Source: Actinomadura chibensis NBRC 106107 (GTDB taxonomy: Bacteria > Actinomycetota > Actinomycetes > Streptosporangiales > Streptosporangiaceae). From it: a stretch of 64,000 nt of DNA. The notes under the pieces were generated by a model. The model ran no database searches. It was not told the DNA's origin and saw nothing but the letters and a program-made list of their open reading frames with translations. The stretch is from positions 62,001-126,000 of the forward strand of contig NZ_BCQP01000015.1 in NCBI RefSeq assembly GCF_001552135.1, in the 5' to 3' direction. A program made the position numbers and the translations under genes. Shown piece after piece: positions 44,641-53,042 of the stretch (the first letter of the stretch is position 1; each line of letters begins with the position of its first letter).

Positions 44641-46731
44641 CCGGCGCGCCACCGGTCGAGGAGCCGGGCGTCGCCGCGGTCGGCGCGCCCGTGCCGCGCC
44701 TGGAGGGAGCGGCGAAGGCCGCCGGGACCGCGCCCTACGCCGCCGACCAGCCGGTGGCGCGCCCGCTCCACCTGGCGGCGGTGACGTCCACGGTCGCGCG
44801 GGGCCGGATCACCGCGATCGACACGGCGGCCGCGCTGCGGCTGGACGGCGTGGCCGCCGTCCTCACGCACGAGAACGCGCCCCGGCTGGCCGCCGGGGCG
44901 GCCCCGGAGCTGCGGGTGCTCCAGTCGGCGGCGGTGTCGTTCCGGGGGCAGTTCGTCGGCGCGGTCGTGGCGGCGTCCCCGGAGATCGCCGCGCAGGCGG
45001 CCGGGCTGGTGCGGGTGGCGTACGAGGCCCGTCCGCACGACGTGGTGCTGAGCGCGGGACGCGCCGACCTGTACGCGCCCGCCACGGTCAACCCCGGCCT
45101 GCCGACCGACACCTCCGTCGGGGACGTCGACGCGGCGCTGGCCACCGCGCCGGTGACGGTCGATCAGACGTACACCACCCCGCTGCAGTACCACGTCCCG
45201 ATCGAGCCGCACTCCACGATCGCCCGCTGGGGCCGGGACGGCGGCCTCACCCTGTACGACTCCACGCAGGGGGCGTCCCGGACGCGGCAGGTCATGGCGT
45301 CCGTGCTCGGCCTGTCCCCCGACCTGGTGGAGGTCGTGTCCCCGCACGTCGGAGGCGCGTTCGGCAGCAAGGTCCGGCCCAAGGCGCACCACGTGCTGGT
45401 GGCGCTCGCCGCCCGCGCGGTGCCGGGCCGGGCGGTGAAGTTCGCGATGCCCCGGCGGCAGTCGTTCGCGGGCGCCGGGTACCGGACCGCGACCGTCCAG
45501 CGGGTGCGGCTCGGCGCGGACGCGGACGGACGCCTCACCGCCGTCGCGCACGACGCCGTCGCGCAGACCGCGCGGATCCAGGAGTTCGCCGAGCAGACCG
45601 CGCTCGGCACCCGCACCATGTACGCGGCGCCGAACCGGCGGACCACGCACCGGCTGGCCGCGCTGGACGTCTCCGTCCCGGCCGTGCGGCGAGGCGCCCG
45701 GCATGTTCGCGCTGGAGTCGGCGATGGACGAGCTGGCCGCCGCCTGCGGCGTCGATCCCGTCGAGCTGCGCGTCCGCAACGAGCCCGACCGCGATCCGGA
45801 GAGCGGGCTGCCCTACTCCACCCGCGACCTGGTCGGCTGCCTGCGGGAGGGGGCGCGGCGGTTCGGCTGGGCGGGCCGCGACCCGGCGCCGGGCGCGCGG
45901 CGGGACGGCGGCTGGCTGGTCGGCACGGGGGTCGCGGCGGCCACGTATCCCGCGTATCCGGGGATCGGGCCGTCCACGGCGTCGGTCCGCGCGCTCGCCG
46001 GGCGGCGGTACCGGGTGGAGATCGCCGCCGCCGACATCGGCACCGGCGCGCGGACCGCGCTCGCGCAGCTCGCCGCCGACGCGCTCGGCGTCCCGCTGGA
46101 GGCCGTCGACCTGCGGCTCGGCGCCGGCGGGCTGCCCGCCGCCGCGCCCGCCGCCGGGTCGATGGGGCTCGGCGGCTGGGGCTCGGCCGTGGTCGCGGCG
46201 GCCCGCGCGCTCCGCGACCGGTACGGGGACGCGCCCGCCGAGGGCGCCGCGGCGGAGGCGGCGGGCGAGGCCGTCCCCGGCGGGGGGAGGTACGCGCTGC
46301 ACGCGTTCGGCGCCCAGTTCGCCGAGGTGCGCGTGCACGCCGACACCGGGGAGGTCCGGGTGCCGCGGCTGCTCGGCGTGTTCGCCATCGGCCGGGTCGT
46401 GAACCCGCGCACGGCCCGCTCGCAGCTCGTCGGCGGGATGGTCATGGGGCTGTCGGCGGCGCTGCACGAGCACGCCGTCATGGACCCGGTCCCCGGGCAG
46501 GTGGTCACCCGCGACCTGGCCGACTACCACATCGCCTCGCACGCGGACGTCCAGGACGTCGACGCGGTCTGGATCGACCAGTTCGACCCGCACTACAACG
46601 CGTTCGGCGCGAAGGGCGCGGGCGAGATCGGCATCGTCGGGGTCGCCGCCGCGATCGCCAACGCCGCGTACCACGCGACCGGCGTCCGGGTCCGCGACCT
46701 GCCCCTCACGGCGGACAGATTCGTGCGCTGA
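44637..46731 (+). pseudogene. Aldehyde oxidoreductase molybdenum subunit, frameshifted (PaoC/YagR-like)
   Basis: The N-terminal half reads from ATG 44637 in one frame: VPRLEGAAKAAGTAPYAAD, LQYHVPIEPHSTIA, SPHVGGAFGSKV, then LDVSVP. The rest reads in another frame from about 45700: GMFALESAMDELAAACGVDPVELRVRNEPDRDPESGLPYSTRDL through to FGAKGAGEIGIVGVAAAIANAAYHATG. The family motif of roughly xxMRAPGE between the halves is missing; 10 nt remain where about 21 are expected, so about 11 nt appear deleted near 45683-45695. The subunit would bind molybdopterin and the aldehyde. As written the enzyme is inactive; an assembly error in GC-rich sequence is the alternative. Confidence 0.85.
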
Positions 46732-46772
46732 CCAGGGCCCTGTTCTCGGCACCGAAATCGTCGACAGACTAG

Positions 46773-47594
46773 GTGAGGATCTTGTCAACGGAGACTCCAG
46801 CGCCCGGGACGGCGGTCGCCGTGCTCGGGCTCGGCGAGGCGGGCGGGCGCTACGCCGCCGACCTGCTGGCCGCCGGTGTGCCCGTCGTCGGCTTCGACCC
46901 CGCGTACCCGCCCGGCTCCGGCGGCGCGTCCGCCGCCGGGCCGCGGCTCGCCGGCTCCGCCGCCGACGCCGTCCGCGCGGCCGCGGTCGTGCTGAGCCTC
47001 AACTCAGCGAGCGTCGCCGAGCGGGTGGCGCGCGACGCCGTCCCCGGCCTCCGGGACGGGACGGTCTACGCCGACCTCAACACCGGCTCCCCCCGCCTCA
47101 AGCAGCGGATAGCGGACGTCGTCGCGCCCACGGGCGCGCTGTTCGCCGACGTGGCGGTGCTCGCCCCGGTCCCCCGGCACGGGCTGCGGACGCCGCTCGC
47201 CGCCGCCGGTCCCGGCCGGGCCGGGCTCGCCGCCTTCCTCGGCGGGCTGGACGTCCCGGTCGACGACGCGGGCGCCGAGCCGGGCGCCGCCGCCGCGCGC
47301 AAGCTGCTGCGCAGCGTGTTCATGAAGGGGCTCGCGGCCGTCGTCCTGGAGTCGCTGGAGGCCGCCGCCGGGGCGGGCCAGGAGGACTGGCTGCGCGAGC
47401 AGATCGTCGCCGAGCTGACCGCCGCCGACGGCGCGCTGGTCGACCGGCTGGTCGACGGGACGCGCCTGCACGCCGCCCGCCGCCTCCATGAGATGCGCGA
47501 CGTCGCGGAGTTCCTGGCCGAGCTCGGCACGTCCGCCCCGCTGACGAGCGCCGTCGCCGTCCGCCTGGCGGAGCTGGCGGGGGAACCGCGGTGA
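46773..47594 (+). CDS. NAD(P)-dependent dehydrogenase, 6PGDH/HIBADH-like
   Basis: A 273-residue protein: Rossmann motif VAVLGLGEAGGRYAADLLAAGV, VLSLNSASVAERVA, YADLNTGSPRLKQRIADVV and LFADVAVLAPVPRHGLRTPLAA, then a helical C-terminal domain of the DUF1932 kind with KLLRSVFMKGLAAVVLESLEAA. The conserved lysine (KLLRSVFMKG) matches the catalytic lysine of beta-hydroxyacid dehydrogenases. GTG 46773 or TTG 46784 region starts are possible; neither has an ideal RBS. It heads the catabolic genes 47755-57112. The substrate is unknown, perhaps a hydroxy acid in the oxalomesaconate route. Confidence 0.75.
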   Translation: MRILSTETPAPGTAVAVLGLGEAGGRYAADLLAAGVPVVGFDPAYPPGSGGASAAGPRLAGSAADAVRAAAVVLSLNSASVAERVARDAVPGLRDGTVYADLNTGSPRLKQRIADVVAPTGALFADVAVLAPVPRHGLRTPLAAAGPGRAGLAAFLGGLDVPVDDAGAEPGAAAARKLLRSVFMKGLAAVVLESLEAAAGAGQEDWLREQIVAELTAADGALVDRLVDGTRLHAARRLHEMRDVAEFLAELGTSAPLTSAVAVRLAELAGEPR

Positions 47595-47754
47595 CGCGGG
47601 AGGACGGGCGCGCGCGGCCGCGGGCCGCGATGCGGGCGCACCCGGCGCAGGTCGCCGACACGCTGGGCGGGTCGGGCCCGGAGCGGCCCGGCGCGCCGTT
47701 CACCGGACCGGGCCGGAGCACCGGCCGCACGGCCGGACCGAGGGAGGGAACCGC

Positions 47755-48471
47755 ATGACCGAACGGCGGATGCTGGTGGTGGGCGCGCACAGCGCCGACT
47801 TCGTGTGGCGCGCGGCGGGCGCGATCGCCGCGCACACCGCGCGCGGCGGCCGGGCGCGGGTCGTGGCGCTGAGCTACGGCGAGCGCGGCGAGTCCGGCGA
47901 GCTGTGGAAGGAGCCCGCGCAGACCGTGGAGAACGTGAAGCGGATCCGGCACGATGAGGCGGCCGCGGCCGCGAAGGCGGTCGGGGCGGGCTTCGACTGC
48001 TTCGACCTCGGCGACTACCCGCTCGGCCTCGACGACGCGGCGGTCACCCGGCTGGCGGACCTGATGCGCGAGTTCGAGCCGCACGTCGTGCTGACGCACC
48101 CCGAGCGCGACCCGTTCAACCCGGACCACCCGGTGGCGCACGCCGCGGTGGCGCGGGCCCGGCTGCTGTCCAGCGGCGCGGGGGTGGCGAGCGCGTTCGC
48201 GACGACGCCGCCGTCGGAGTTCCTCGTCTTCGAGCCGCACCAGCCGGAGCTGTGCGGCTTCGTCCCGGACACATTCCTGGACATCACCTCGGTCATGGAC
48301 GCCAAGCGGGAGGCGATGTCGGCGATGGCCGCCCAGCGGTACCTGCACGAGTACTACGGCCAGCGCGCCGAGCACCGGGCCAACCACGCGCGCAAGGTGA
48401 GCGGCGACAAGGGCGTCCGGTTCGCGGAGGCGTTCCAGCGCATGACGCCGAAGGTGGTGGACGCCCTGTGA
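47755..48471 (+). CDS. PIG-L/LmbE-type 4-oxalomesaconate hydratase (GalB-like)
   Basis: A 238-residue LmbE/PIG-L fold protein. The zinc-site start VVGAHSADFVWRAAGAIA carries AHSAD in place of the usual AHPDD, which with LSYGERGESGELWK, LGDYPLGL, VVLTHPERDPFNPDHPVAH and FEPHQPELCGFVPDTFLDIT matches the GalB group rather than sugar deacetylases. GalB hydrates 4-oxalomesaconate to 4-carboxy-4-hydroxy-2-oxoadipate. The aldolase for that product is the very next gene and overlaps by 4 bp. RBS GGAGGGAA precedes ATG 47755. Confidence 0.8.
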   Translation: MTERRMLVVGAHSADFVWRAAGAIAAHTARGGRARVVALSYGERGESGELWKEPAQTVENVKRIRHDEAAAAAKAVGAGFDCFDLGDYPLGLDDAAVTRLADLMREFEPHVVLTHPERDPFNPDHPVAHAAVARARLLSSGAGVASAFATTPPSEFLVFEPHQPELCGFVPDTFLDITSVMDAKREAMSAMAAQRYLHEYYGQRAEHRANHARKVSGDKGVRFAEAFQRMTPKVVDAL

Positions 48472-49112
48472 GCGGCGCGACCGCGGCGCCCGCCTCGGCG
48501 CTGTACCGGGAGCTGGCCGAGATGGGCGTCGCCACGCTGTACGAGGCGGCGGGCCGGACGGGCCTGGTCGACCTGCCGCTGACCCGCGTGGGCGGCGGCC
48601 CGGCGGTGGCGGGCCCGGCCCGGACCGCCGCGTGCGGGCAGGGCGACAACCGCGCGGTGCACGAGGTCATGTCCGTGCTCGCGCCGGGCGACGTCCTCGT
48701 GGCGGCGATGCCCGACCCCGCGCCCGTGGCGCTGCTGGGCGAGCTGCTCGGCGTCCAGGCGTCGGTGCACGGGGCCGCCGCCGTCCTCGTGGGCGGCTCC
48801 GTCCGGGACGTGGCCGAGCTGCGGGAGCTGGGCCTGCCGGTGTGGGCCCGCTGGGTGCGGGCGACCGGGGCGACCAAGACCGAGCGCGGCCGGGTGGACG
48901 CGCCGGTGACCCTGGGCGGGGCGGAGGTCCGTCCGGGCGACGCGGTGGTGCTGGACGACGACGGCGCCGTCGTGGTCGCGGCGGACCGGGTCGGCGAGGT
49001 GCTCGCCGCCGCCCGCGCCCGGCTGGAGCGCGAGGCGGCGATGCGCGCCCGGCTGCGCTCCGGCGAACTGAGCTACGACATATACGGGATGCGGTCCGAG
49101 GACGCGCGGTAA
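48468..49112 (+). CDS. 4-carboxy-4-hydroxy-2-oxoadipate aldolase (RraA-like)
   Basis: A 214-residue RraA-fold protein: GVATLYEAAGRTGLVD, GPARTAACGQGDNRAVHEVMSVLAPGDVLVA, AAVLVGGSVRDVAELRELGLPVWARWVRATGATKTERG and GDAVVLDDDGAVVV. The DR/RD metal and pyruvate-binding residues (GGSVRDV) and the GPAxT segment fit the HMG/CHA aldolase class (GalC/LigK/ProA). It splits 4-carboxy-4-hydroxy-2-oxoadipate into pyruvate and oxaloacetate. GTG 48468 overlaps the hydratase stop. Together with GalB- and GalD-like neighbours the assignment is strong. Confidence 0.82.
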   Translation: MSGATAAPASALYRELAEMGVATLYEAAGRTGLVDLPLTRVGGGPAVAGPARTAACGQGDNRAVHEVMSVLAPGDVLVAAMPDPAPVALLGELLGVQASVHGAAAVLVGGSVRDVAELRELGLPVWARWVRATGATKTERGRVDAPVTLGGAEVRPGDAVVLDDDGAVVVAADRVGEVLAAARARLEREAAMRARLRSGELSYDIYGMRSEDAR

Positions 49113-49202
49113 GGGAGCGGTCCGGCCGCCGGGATCGGGCCCGGCGGCCCCGCTGACCGGCGAAGTCGCGGCGGAAACGGCGGCCGGACCAGGAAAAGAG
49201 TC

Positions 49203-49236
49203 TTGTTCGGTAAACTCTATATACTGTATCCTACAG
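49203..49236 (+). promoter_or_regulatory. Promoter/operator region of the Rieske oxygenase gene
   Basis: TTGTTC (49203-49208), an 18-nt spacer and TATCCT (49227-49232) form a possible promoter. The inverted repeat CTGTA-TCC-TACAG at 49224-49236 overlaps the -10, and ACTCTAT lies at 49214. The GntR protein at 57212 is a candidate regulator. Confidence 0.45.
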
Positions 49237-49313
49237 GGCATTGAGCGTGGCGGATCGGAGCCGCGGGATCGTTCGGCGACGGGCCGGATCCGCGGCGCGG
49301 GAGGGAGCCAGCG

Positions 49314-50633
49314 GTGCTGAGTCACGAGAACAACGAATTGGTGACGCGCGTCGGCCCGGGCACGCCGATGGGCGACCTGATGCGGGAGTACTGGGTCCCC
49401 GCCCTGCTCTCCCGCGAACTGCCGGAAAGGGACGGCGACCCGGTCCGGGTGCTGCTCCTCGGCGAGAAGCTGATCGCCTTCCGCGACACGTCCGGGCGGA
49501 TCGGCCTGCTGCCGAACAACTGCCCGCACCGGGGCGCCTCGCTGTTCTTCGGGCGCAACGAGGACGACGGCCTGCGCTGCGTCTACCACGGCTGGAAGTT
49601 CGACGTCACCGGCGCCTGCGTGGACATGCCGAGCGAGCCGCCGGAAAGCGACTTCAAACGCAAGATCAAGCCGCGCGGATATCCGTGCGTCGAACGCGGC
49701 GGCATCGTGTGGGCCTACATGGGCCCGCGCTCCGAGCCGCCGCCGCTCCCCGATTTCGAGCAGCTCGACGAGGACCAGGAGAACCGCGAGGTCTTCGCCA
49801 GTTACCGCGCGTGCAACTGGCTCCAGGTGCTTGAAGGCGACCTGGACACCTCTCACGTCGGCTTCCTGCACACCGGGCACGGCTCACCCGACGAAGTCGG
49901 GGAGGGAACGTTCCTCCAATTCGCCCTTCAGGACCAGGCGCCCCGCTACAAGGTGCTGGACACCGATTTCGGCACCACGTACGGCGCCTACCGCCCGGCG
50001 GGGAACGACGACGATTACTACTGGCGCATCGGCCATTTCCTCTTCCCCTTCTACACGATGACCCCGACCGGGGTACTCGGCCTCCGGGTCGGCGTCCGCG
50101 CCTGGGTCCCGATGGACGACAACCACACATTGCAATTCAGCGTCGGGCTGAAGCGCACCTATCTCGCGCCGCCCGGACAGCGCGTCGGGATCACCGGGAA
50201 ACTGCCGCCGCAGAAGCCGAACACGACCGGCTGGCTCGGCCGGTTCCGGCTGGAGCAGGACGCCGACAACGACTACCTCATCGACCGCGAGGCCCAGCGG
50301 CGCGGCGACAGCTACACCGGGATCGAGTACATCTCGACCCAGGACGTCGCCGTCACCGAGAGCATGGGCGCCGTCTACGACCGCACCCAGGAGCGGCTCG
50401 GCAGCTCGGACATGATGATCATCCGGGTCCGGCGGCGGCTCATCGCGGCCGCGAAGGCCCTCGCGGAGAAGGGCGCCGTCCCGCCGGGGGTGGACGACCC
50501 CGAGGTGTACCAGCAGCGGTCCGGCGGGATCGTCCTGCCGAAGGACGCCGACTGGGTGGAGCGCACCCGGAACCTGCGCAAGGCGAGGACCGAGCACCCC
50601 GAACTCGACCCCAGCGTCGCCGGCGGCATCTGA
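49314..50633 (+). CDS. Rieske non-heme iron oxygenase (phthalate 4,5-dioxygenase-like)
   Basis: A 439-residue oxygenase alpha-type subunit. The Rieske cluster is in NNCPHRGASLFFGRN and LRCVYHGWKFD (Cys-His and Cys-His). The mononuclear iron site is EGDLDTSHVGFLHTGH (Asp/His/His facial triad). The N-terminal LSHENNELVTRVGPGTPMGDLMREYWVPALLS is characteristic of the phthalate dioxygenase/Pht3 group. It hydroxylates an aromatic acid using electrons from a reductase, and no reductase gene is seen in the cluster. GTG 49314 has GGAGGGAG 8 nt upstream. The substrate is unknown; phthalate-like acids are the family norm. Confidence 0.9.
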   Translation: MLSHENNELVTRVGPGTPMGDLMREYWVPALLSRELPERDGDPVRVLLLGEKLIAFRDTSGRIGLLPNNCPHRGASLFFGRNEDDGLRCVYHGWKFDVTGACVDMPSEPPESDFKRKIKPRGYPCVERGGIVWAYMGPRSEPPPLPDFEQLDEDQENREVFASYRACNWLQVLEGDLDTSHVGFLHTGHGSPDEVGEGTFLQFALQDQAPRYKVLDTDFGTTYGAYRPAGNDDDYYWRIGHFLFPFYTMTPTGVLGLRVGVRAWVPMDDNHTLQFSVGLKRTYLAPPGQRVGITGKLPPQKPNTTGWLGRFRLEQDADNDYLIDREAQRRGDSYTGIEYISTQDVAVTESMGAVYDRTQERLGSSDMMIIRVRRRLIAAAKALAEKGAVPPGVDDPEVYQQRSGGIVLPKDADWVERTRNLRKARTEHPELDPSVAGGI

Positions 50634-50661
50634 CCCGGCGCCGGCGAGAGAGGGCGGTCCC

Positions 50662-50931
50662 GTGATGAACGTGGACGATTACCTGGCCATCCCCTACATC
50701 CTGGACGTCGGCGCCGTCCAGGGGCCGGACGGCGAATGGGTCTGCCGCCTGGAGTACGAGGAGCTGCCGGGCTGCGTGGCCGAGGCCAGGTCGCCGTTCG
50801 ACGCCCTGGACCGGCTTGAGGCGCTCCGCGAGGAGTGCATCCGCAGGCTCGTGCGGGAGGGCCGCCCGGTCCCGGCGCCGCGCGCGGCGGTCCGCGCGCC
50901 CGCGGGCCGGGTGGAAGCGGGCGGCTCGTGA
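50662..50931 (+). CDS. HicB-like small protein
   Basis: An 89-residue protein with the HicB fold pattern: YILDVGAVQGPDGEWVCRLEYEELPGCVAEARSPFDALDRLEALREECIRRLVREGRPVP. HicB proteins are usually antitoxins of HicA, but no HicA is adjacent and no C-terminal DNA-binding domain is present. It sits inside a catabolic operon between a Rieske oxygenase and a tautomerase, so a non-toxin role such as a partner of the oxygenase is possible (inference). GTG 50662 is 7 nt from AGAGAGGG; ATG 50665 is equally possible. Its stop overlaps the next start. Confidence 0.7.
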   Translation: MMNVDDYLAIPYILDVGAVQGPDGEWVCRLEYEELPGCVAEARSPFDALDRLEALREECIRRLVREGRPVPAPRAAVRAPAGRVEAGGS

Positions 50932-52058
50932 GCGCCCGCCACGACGCGGTGCCCTGCATGGTCATGCGGGGCGGCACCTCGAAGGGCGCCTACTTCCTGC
51001 GCGCCGACCTGCCCGCCGACCCCGCCGAGCGCGACGGCCTGCTGCTGCGGATCATGGGCAGCCCCGACCCGCGGCAGATCGACGGGATCGGCGGCGCGCA
51101 CCCGCTGACCAGCAAGGTCGCGGTCGTCTCCCCGGCGGCCGCCGGGGACGCCGACGTCGACTACCTGTTCCTCCAGGTCGGGGTGGACGAGCCGCTCGTC
51201 TCCGACCGGCAGAACTGCGGGAACCTGCTCGCCGGGGTCGGCCAGTTCGCCGTCGAGCGCGGGCTCGTCAAGGCCGGCGACGAGCGCACGTCGGTCCGCA
51301 TCCACATGGTCAACTCGGACGAGCTGGCGGTGTCCACGTTCCCGACGCCCGGCGGCCGGGTCGACTACGGCGGGGACGCCGTGATCGCCGGGGTGCCCGG
51401 CGCCGCGGCCCCGGTCGTCATCGACTTCGCCACCGGGGACGCGCCGCCGCTGCCGACCGGGCGGGCCCGCGACGTCCTCGGCGGGGTGCCCGTCACCTGC
51501 GTCGACAACGGCATGCCGGTCGTCGTCGTCGCGGCGGCCGACCTCGGCGTCACCGGCTACGAGGACTGCGCCGAGCTGGAGGGGCGGACGGAGTTCCGCG
51601 CGCGGCTGGAGGCGCTCCGCCTGGCCGCCGGGACGGCGATGGGCCTCGGCGACGTCCGCGCGACGACGGTCCCGAAGGTCACCCTGGTCGCGCCGCCCCG
51701 CGCGGGCGGGACGGTCTGCACGCGCACCTTCGTCCCGCACCGCTGCCACACCTCGATCGGGGTGCTCGGCGGGGCGGGCGTGGCGGCGGCGTGCCTCGTC
51801 CCCGGCTCGGTCGCGCACGCGCTCGCCGTCCTCCCGCCGGACGGCGCGGCGCTGCGGCTTGAGCACCCGACCGGCCACTTCGACCTGGAGATCGAGCTCG
51901 ACACGGGCGGGGACGCGGGCGGGGGCGCGGTCCGCGTGCGGCGGACGGCGGCCGTCCGCTCGGCGCGCAAGCTGTTCGACGGCACGGTCTTCCCCCGCCC
52001 GGCGAACGTCCAGGCGAGCGTCCGGGCGAACGTCCAGGCGACCAACCGGCACCCGTAG
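50928..52058 (+). CDS. PrpF-family 4-oxalomesaconate tautomerase (GalD-like)
   Basis: A 376-residue PrpF/diaminopimelate-epimerase-fold isomerase: PCMVMRGGTSKGAYFL, QIDGIGGAHPLTSKVAVV, LVSDRQNCGNLLAGVGQFA, VTCVDNGMPVVVV and RTFVPHRCHTSIGVLGG. GalD in this family interconverts keto and enol 4-oxalomesaconate, preparing the substrate of GalB. It is flanked by the GalB- and aldolase-like genes, which supports that role over PrpF aconitate isomerase. The C-terminus ends in an imperfect duplicated segment (ANVQASVRANVQATN). GTG 50928 overlaps the upstream stop. Confidence 0.82.
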   Translation: MSARHDAVPCMVMRGGTSKGAYFLRADLPADPAERDGLLLRIMGSPDPRQIDGIGGAHPLTSKVAVVSPAAAGDADVDYLFLQVGVDEPLVSDRQNCGNLLAGVGQFAVERGLVKAGDERTSVRIHMVNSDELAVSTFPTPGGRVDYGGDAVIAGVPGAAAPVVIDFATGDAPPLPTGRARDVLGGVPVTCVDNGMPVVVVAAADLGVTGYEDCAELEGRTEFRARLEALRLAAGTAMGLGDVRATTVPKVTLVAPPRAGGTVCTRTFVPHRCHTSIGVLGGAGVAAACLVPGSVAHALAVLPPDGAALRLEHPTGHFDLEIELDTGGDAGGGAVRVRRTAAVRSARKLFDGTVFPRPANVQASVRANVQATNRHP

Positions 52059-52067
52059 GAGGACGAC

Positions 52068-53042
52068 ATGGCACAGGCCGCCCAGCGCGACATCGCGCAC
52101 GTGGGGCATGTGGAGCTGCGGACGCCCGAGCCCGAGGAGAGCCTGCGCTTCTTCACCGAGGTGCTGGGCCTGCGGGAGAACGGGTCCGAGGGCGACGCCG
52201 TCTACCTGCGCACCTGGGACGACTACGAGCACCACACGGTGAAGCTGGTCGCGTCGAAGACGTCCGGCATAGGGCGGATGGGGCTACGCGCGGCGAGCGA
52301 GGACGCCCTGCACCGCCAGGTCAAGACGGTCGAGGAGCGCGGCCTCGGCATCGGCTGGGTGGACGGCGACCGCGGCATCGGCCCGACGTACCTGTGCACC
52401 GACCCGGACGGCCACGAGATCGAGCTGTACTGGGAGACGGAGTGGTTCGAGGCGCCGGAGGAGACGCGCCCCGCGCTGAAGAACCAGGCCCAGGCGTACC
52501 CGGGACGCGGGGTGTGCGTCCGCCGCCTCGACCACGTCAACTACCTCGCCAAGGACGTCGCCCTGAACCGCGACTTCCTCCGCGACACGCTCGGCGCGCG
52601 GCCGACCGAGCAGATCGTCCTGGACGACGGCTCGCCCGCCGGAGTGTGGTTCACCTTCACCAACAAGACCTACGACGTCGTCTACACCGGCGACTGGACG
52701 AGGTCGACGGGGCGCCTGCACCACATCGCGTTCGCGACCGACACCCGCGAGGACATCCTCCGCGCCGCCGACATCGCCCTGGAGAACGGCGTCCACATCG
52801 AGACGGGCCCGCACAAGCACGCCATCCAGCAGACGTTCTTCCTCTACCTGTGGGAGCCGGGCGGGAACCGGATCGAGCTGTGCAACTCGGGCGCGCGCGT
52901 CATCCTCGCGCCCGACTGGAGGCTCATCTCCTGGAGCCAGGCCGAGCGCGCCAAGGGGCAGGCGTGGGGGCTGAAGACGATCGAGTCCTTCCACACCCAC
53001 GGCACCCCGCCGGTCGGGGACGCCGACGGGACGGCGCCGTGA
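52068..53042 (+). CDS. VOC-family extradiol dioxygenase (catechol 2,3-dioxygenase-like)
   Basis: A 324-residue two-domain type I extradiol dioxygenase. Domain 1: HVGHVELRTPEPEESLRFFTEVLGL and DPDGHEIELYW. Domain 2: RRLDHVNYLAKDVALNRDFLRDTLGA with metal His, LHHIAFAT (second His) and WEPGGNRIELCNSG (Glu). A 2-His-1-Glu iron site is thus complete in the second domain, as in catechol 2,3-dioxygenase. It cleaves a catechol next to the hydroxyls. It is the ring-opening step of the cluster, starting 9 nt after the tautomerase gene. Confidence 0.88.
   Translation: MAQAAQRDIAHVGHVELRTPEPEESLRFFTEVLGLRENGSEGDAVYLRTWDDYEHHTVKLVASKTSGIGRMGLRAASEDALHRQVKTVEERGLGIGWVDGDRGIGPTYLCTDPDGHEIELYWETEWFEAPEETRPALKNQAQAYPGRGVCVRRLDHVNYLAKDVALNRDFLRDTLGARPTEQIVLDDGSPAGVWFTFTNKTYDVVYTGDWTRSTGRLHHIAFATDTREDILRAADIALENGVHIETGPHKHAIQQTFFLYLWEPGGNRIELCNSGARVILAPDWRLISWSQAERAKGQAWGLKTIESFHTHGTPPVGDADGTAP

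Noticed and set aside
44637..46731. Programmed ribosomal frameshift in the aldehyde oxidoreductase large subunit
   Set aside because: There is no slippery run at the junction, and a conserved block is missing rather than shifted. A deletion or assembly error explains it better.
50662..50931. A HicAB toxin-antitoxin system
   Set aside because: No HicA-like reading frame is adjacent on either strand. The HicB-like protein is embedded in a catabolic operon and has no DNA-binding tail.
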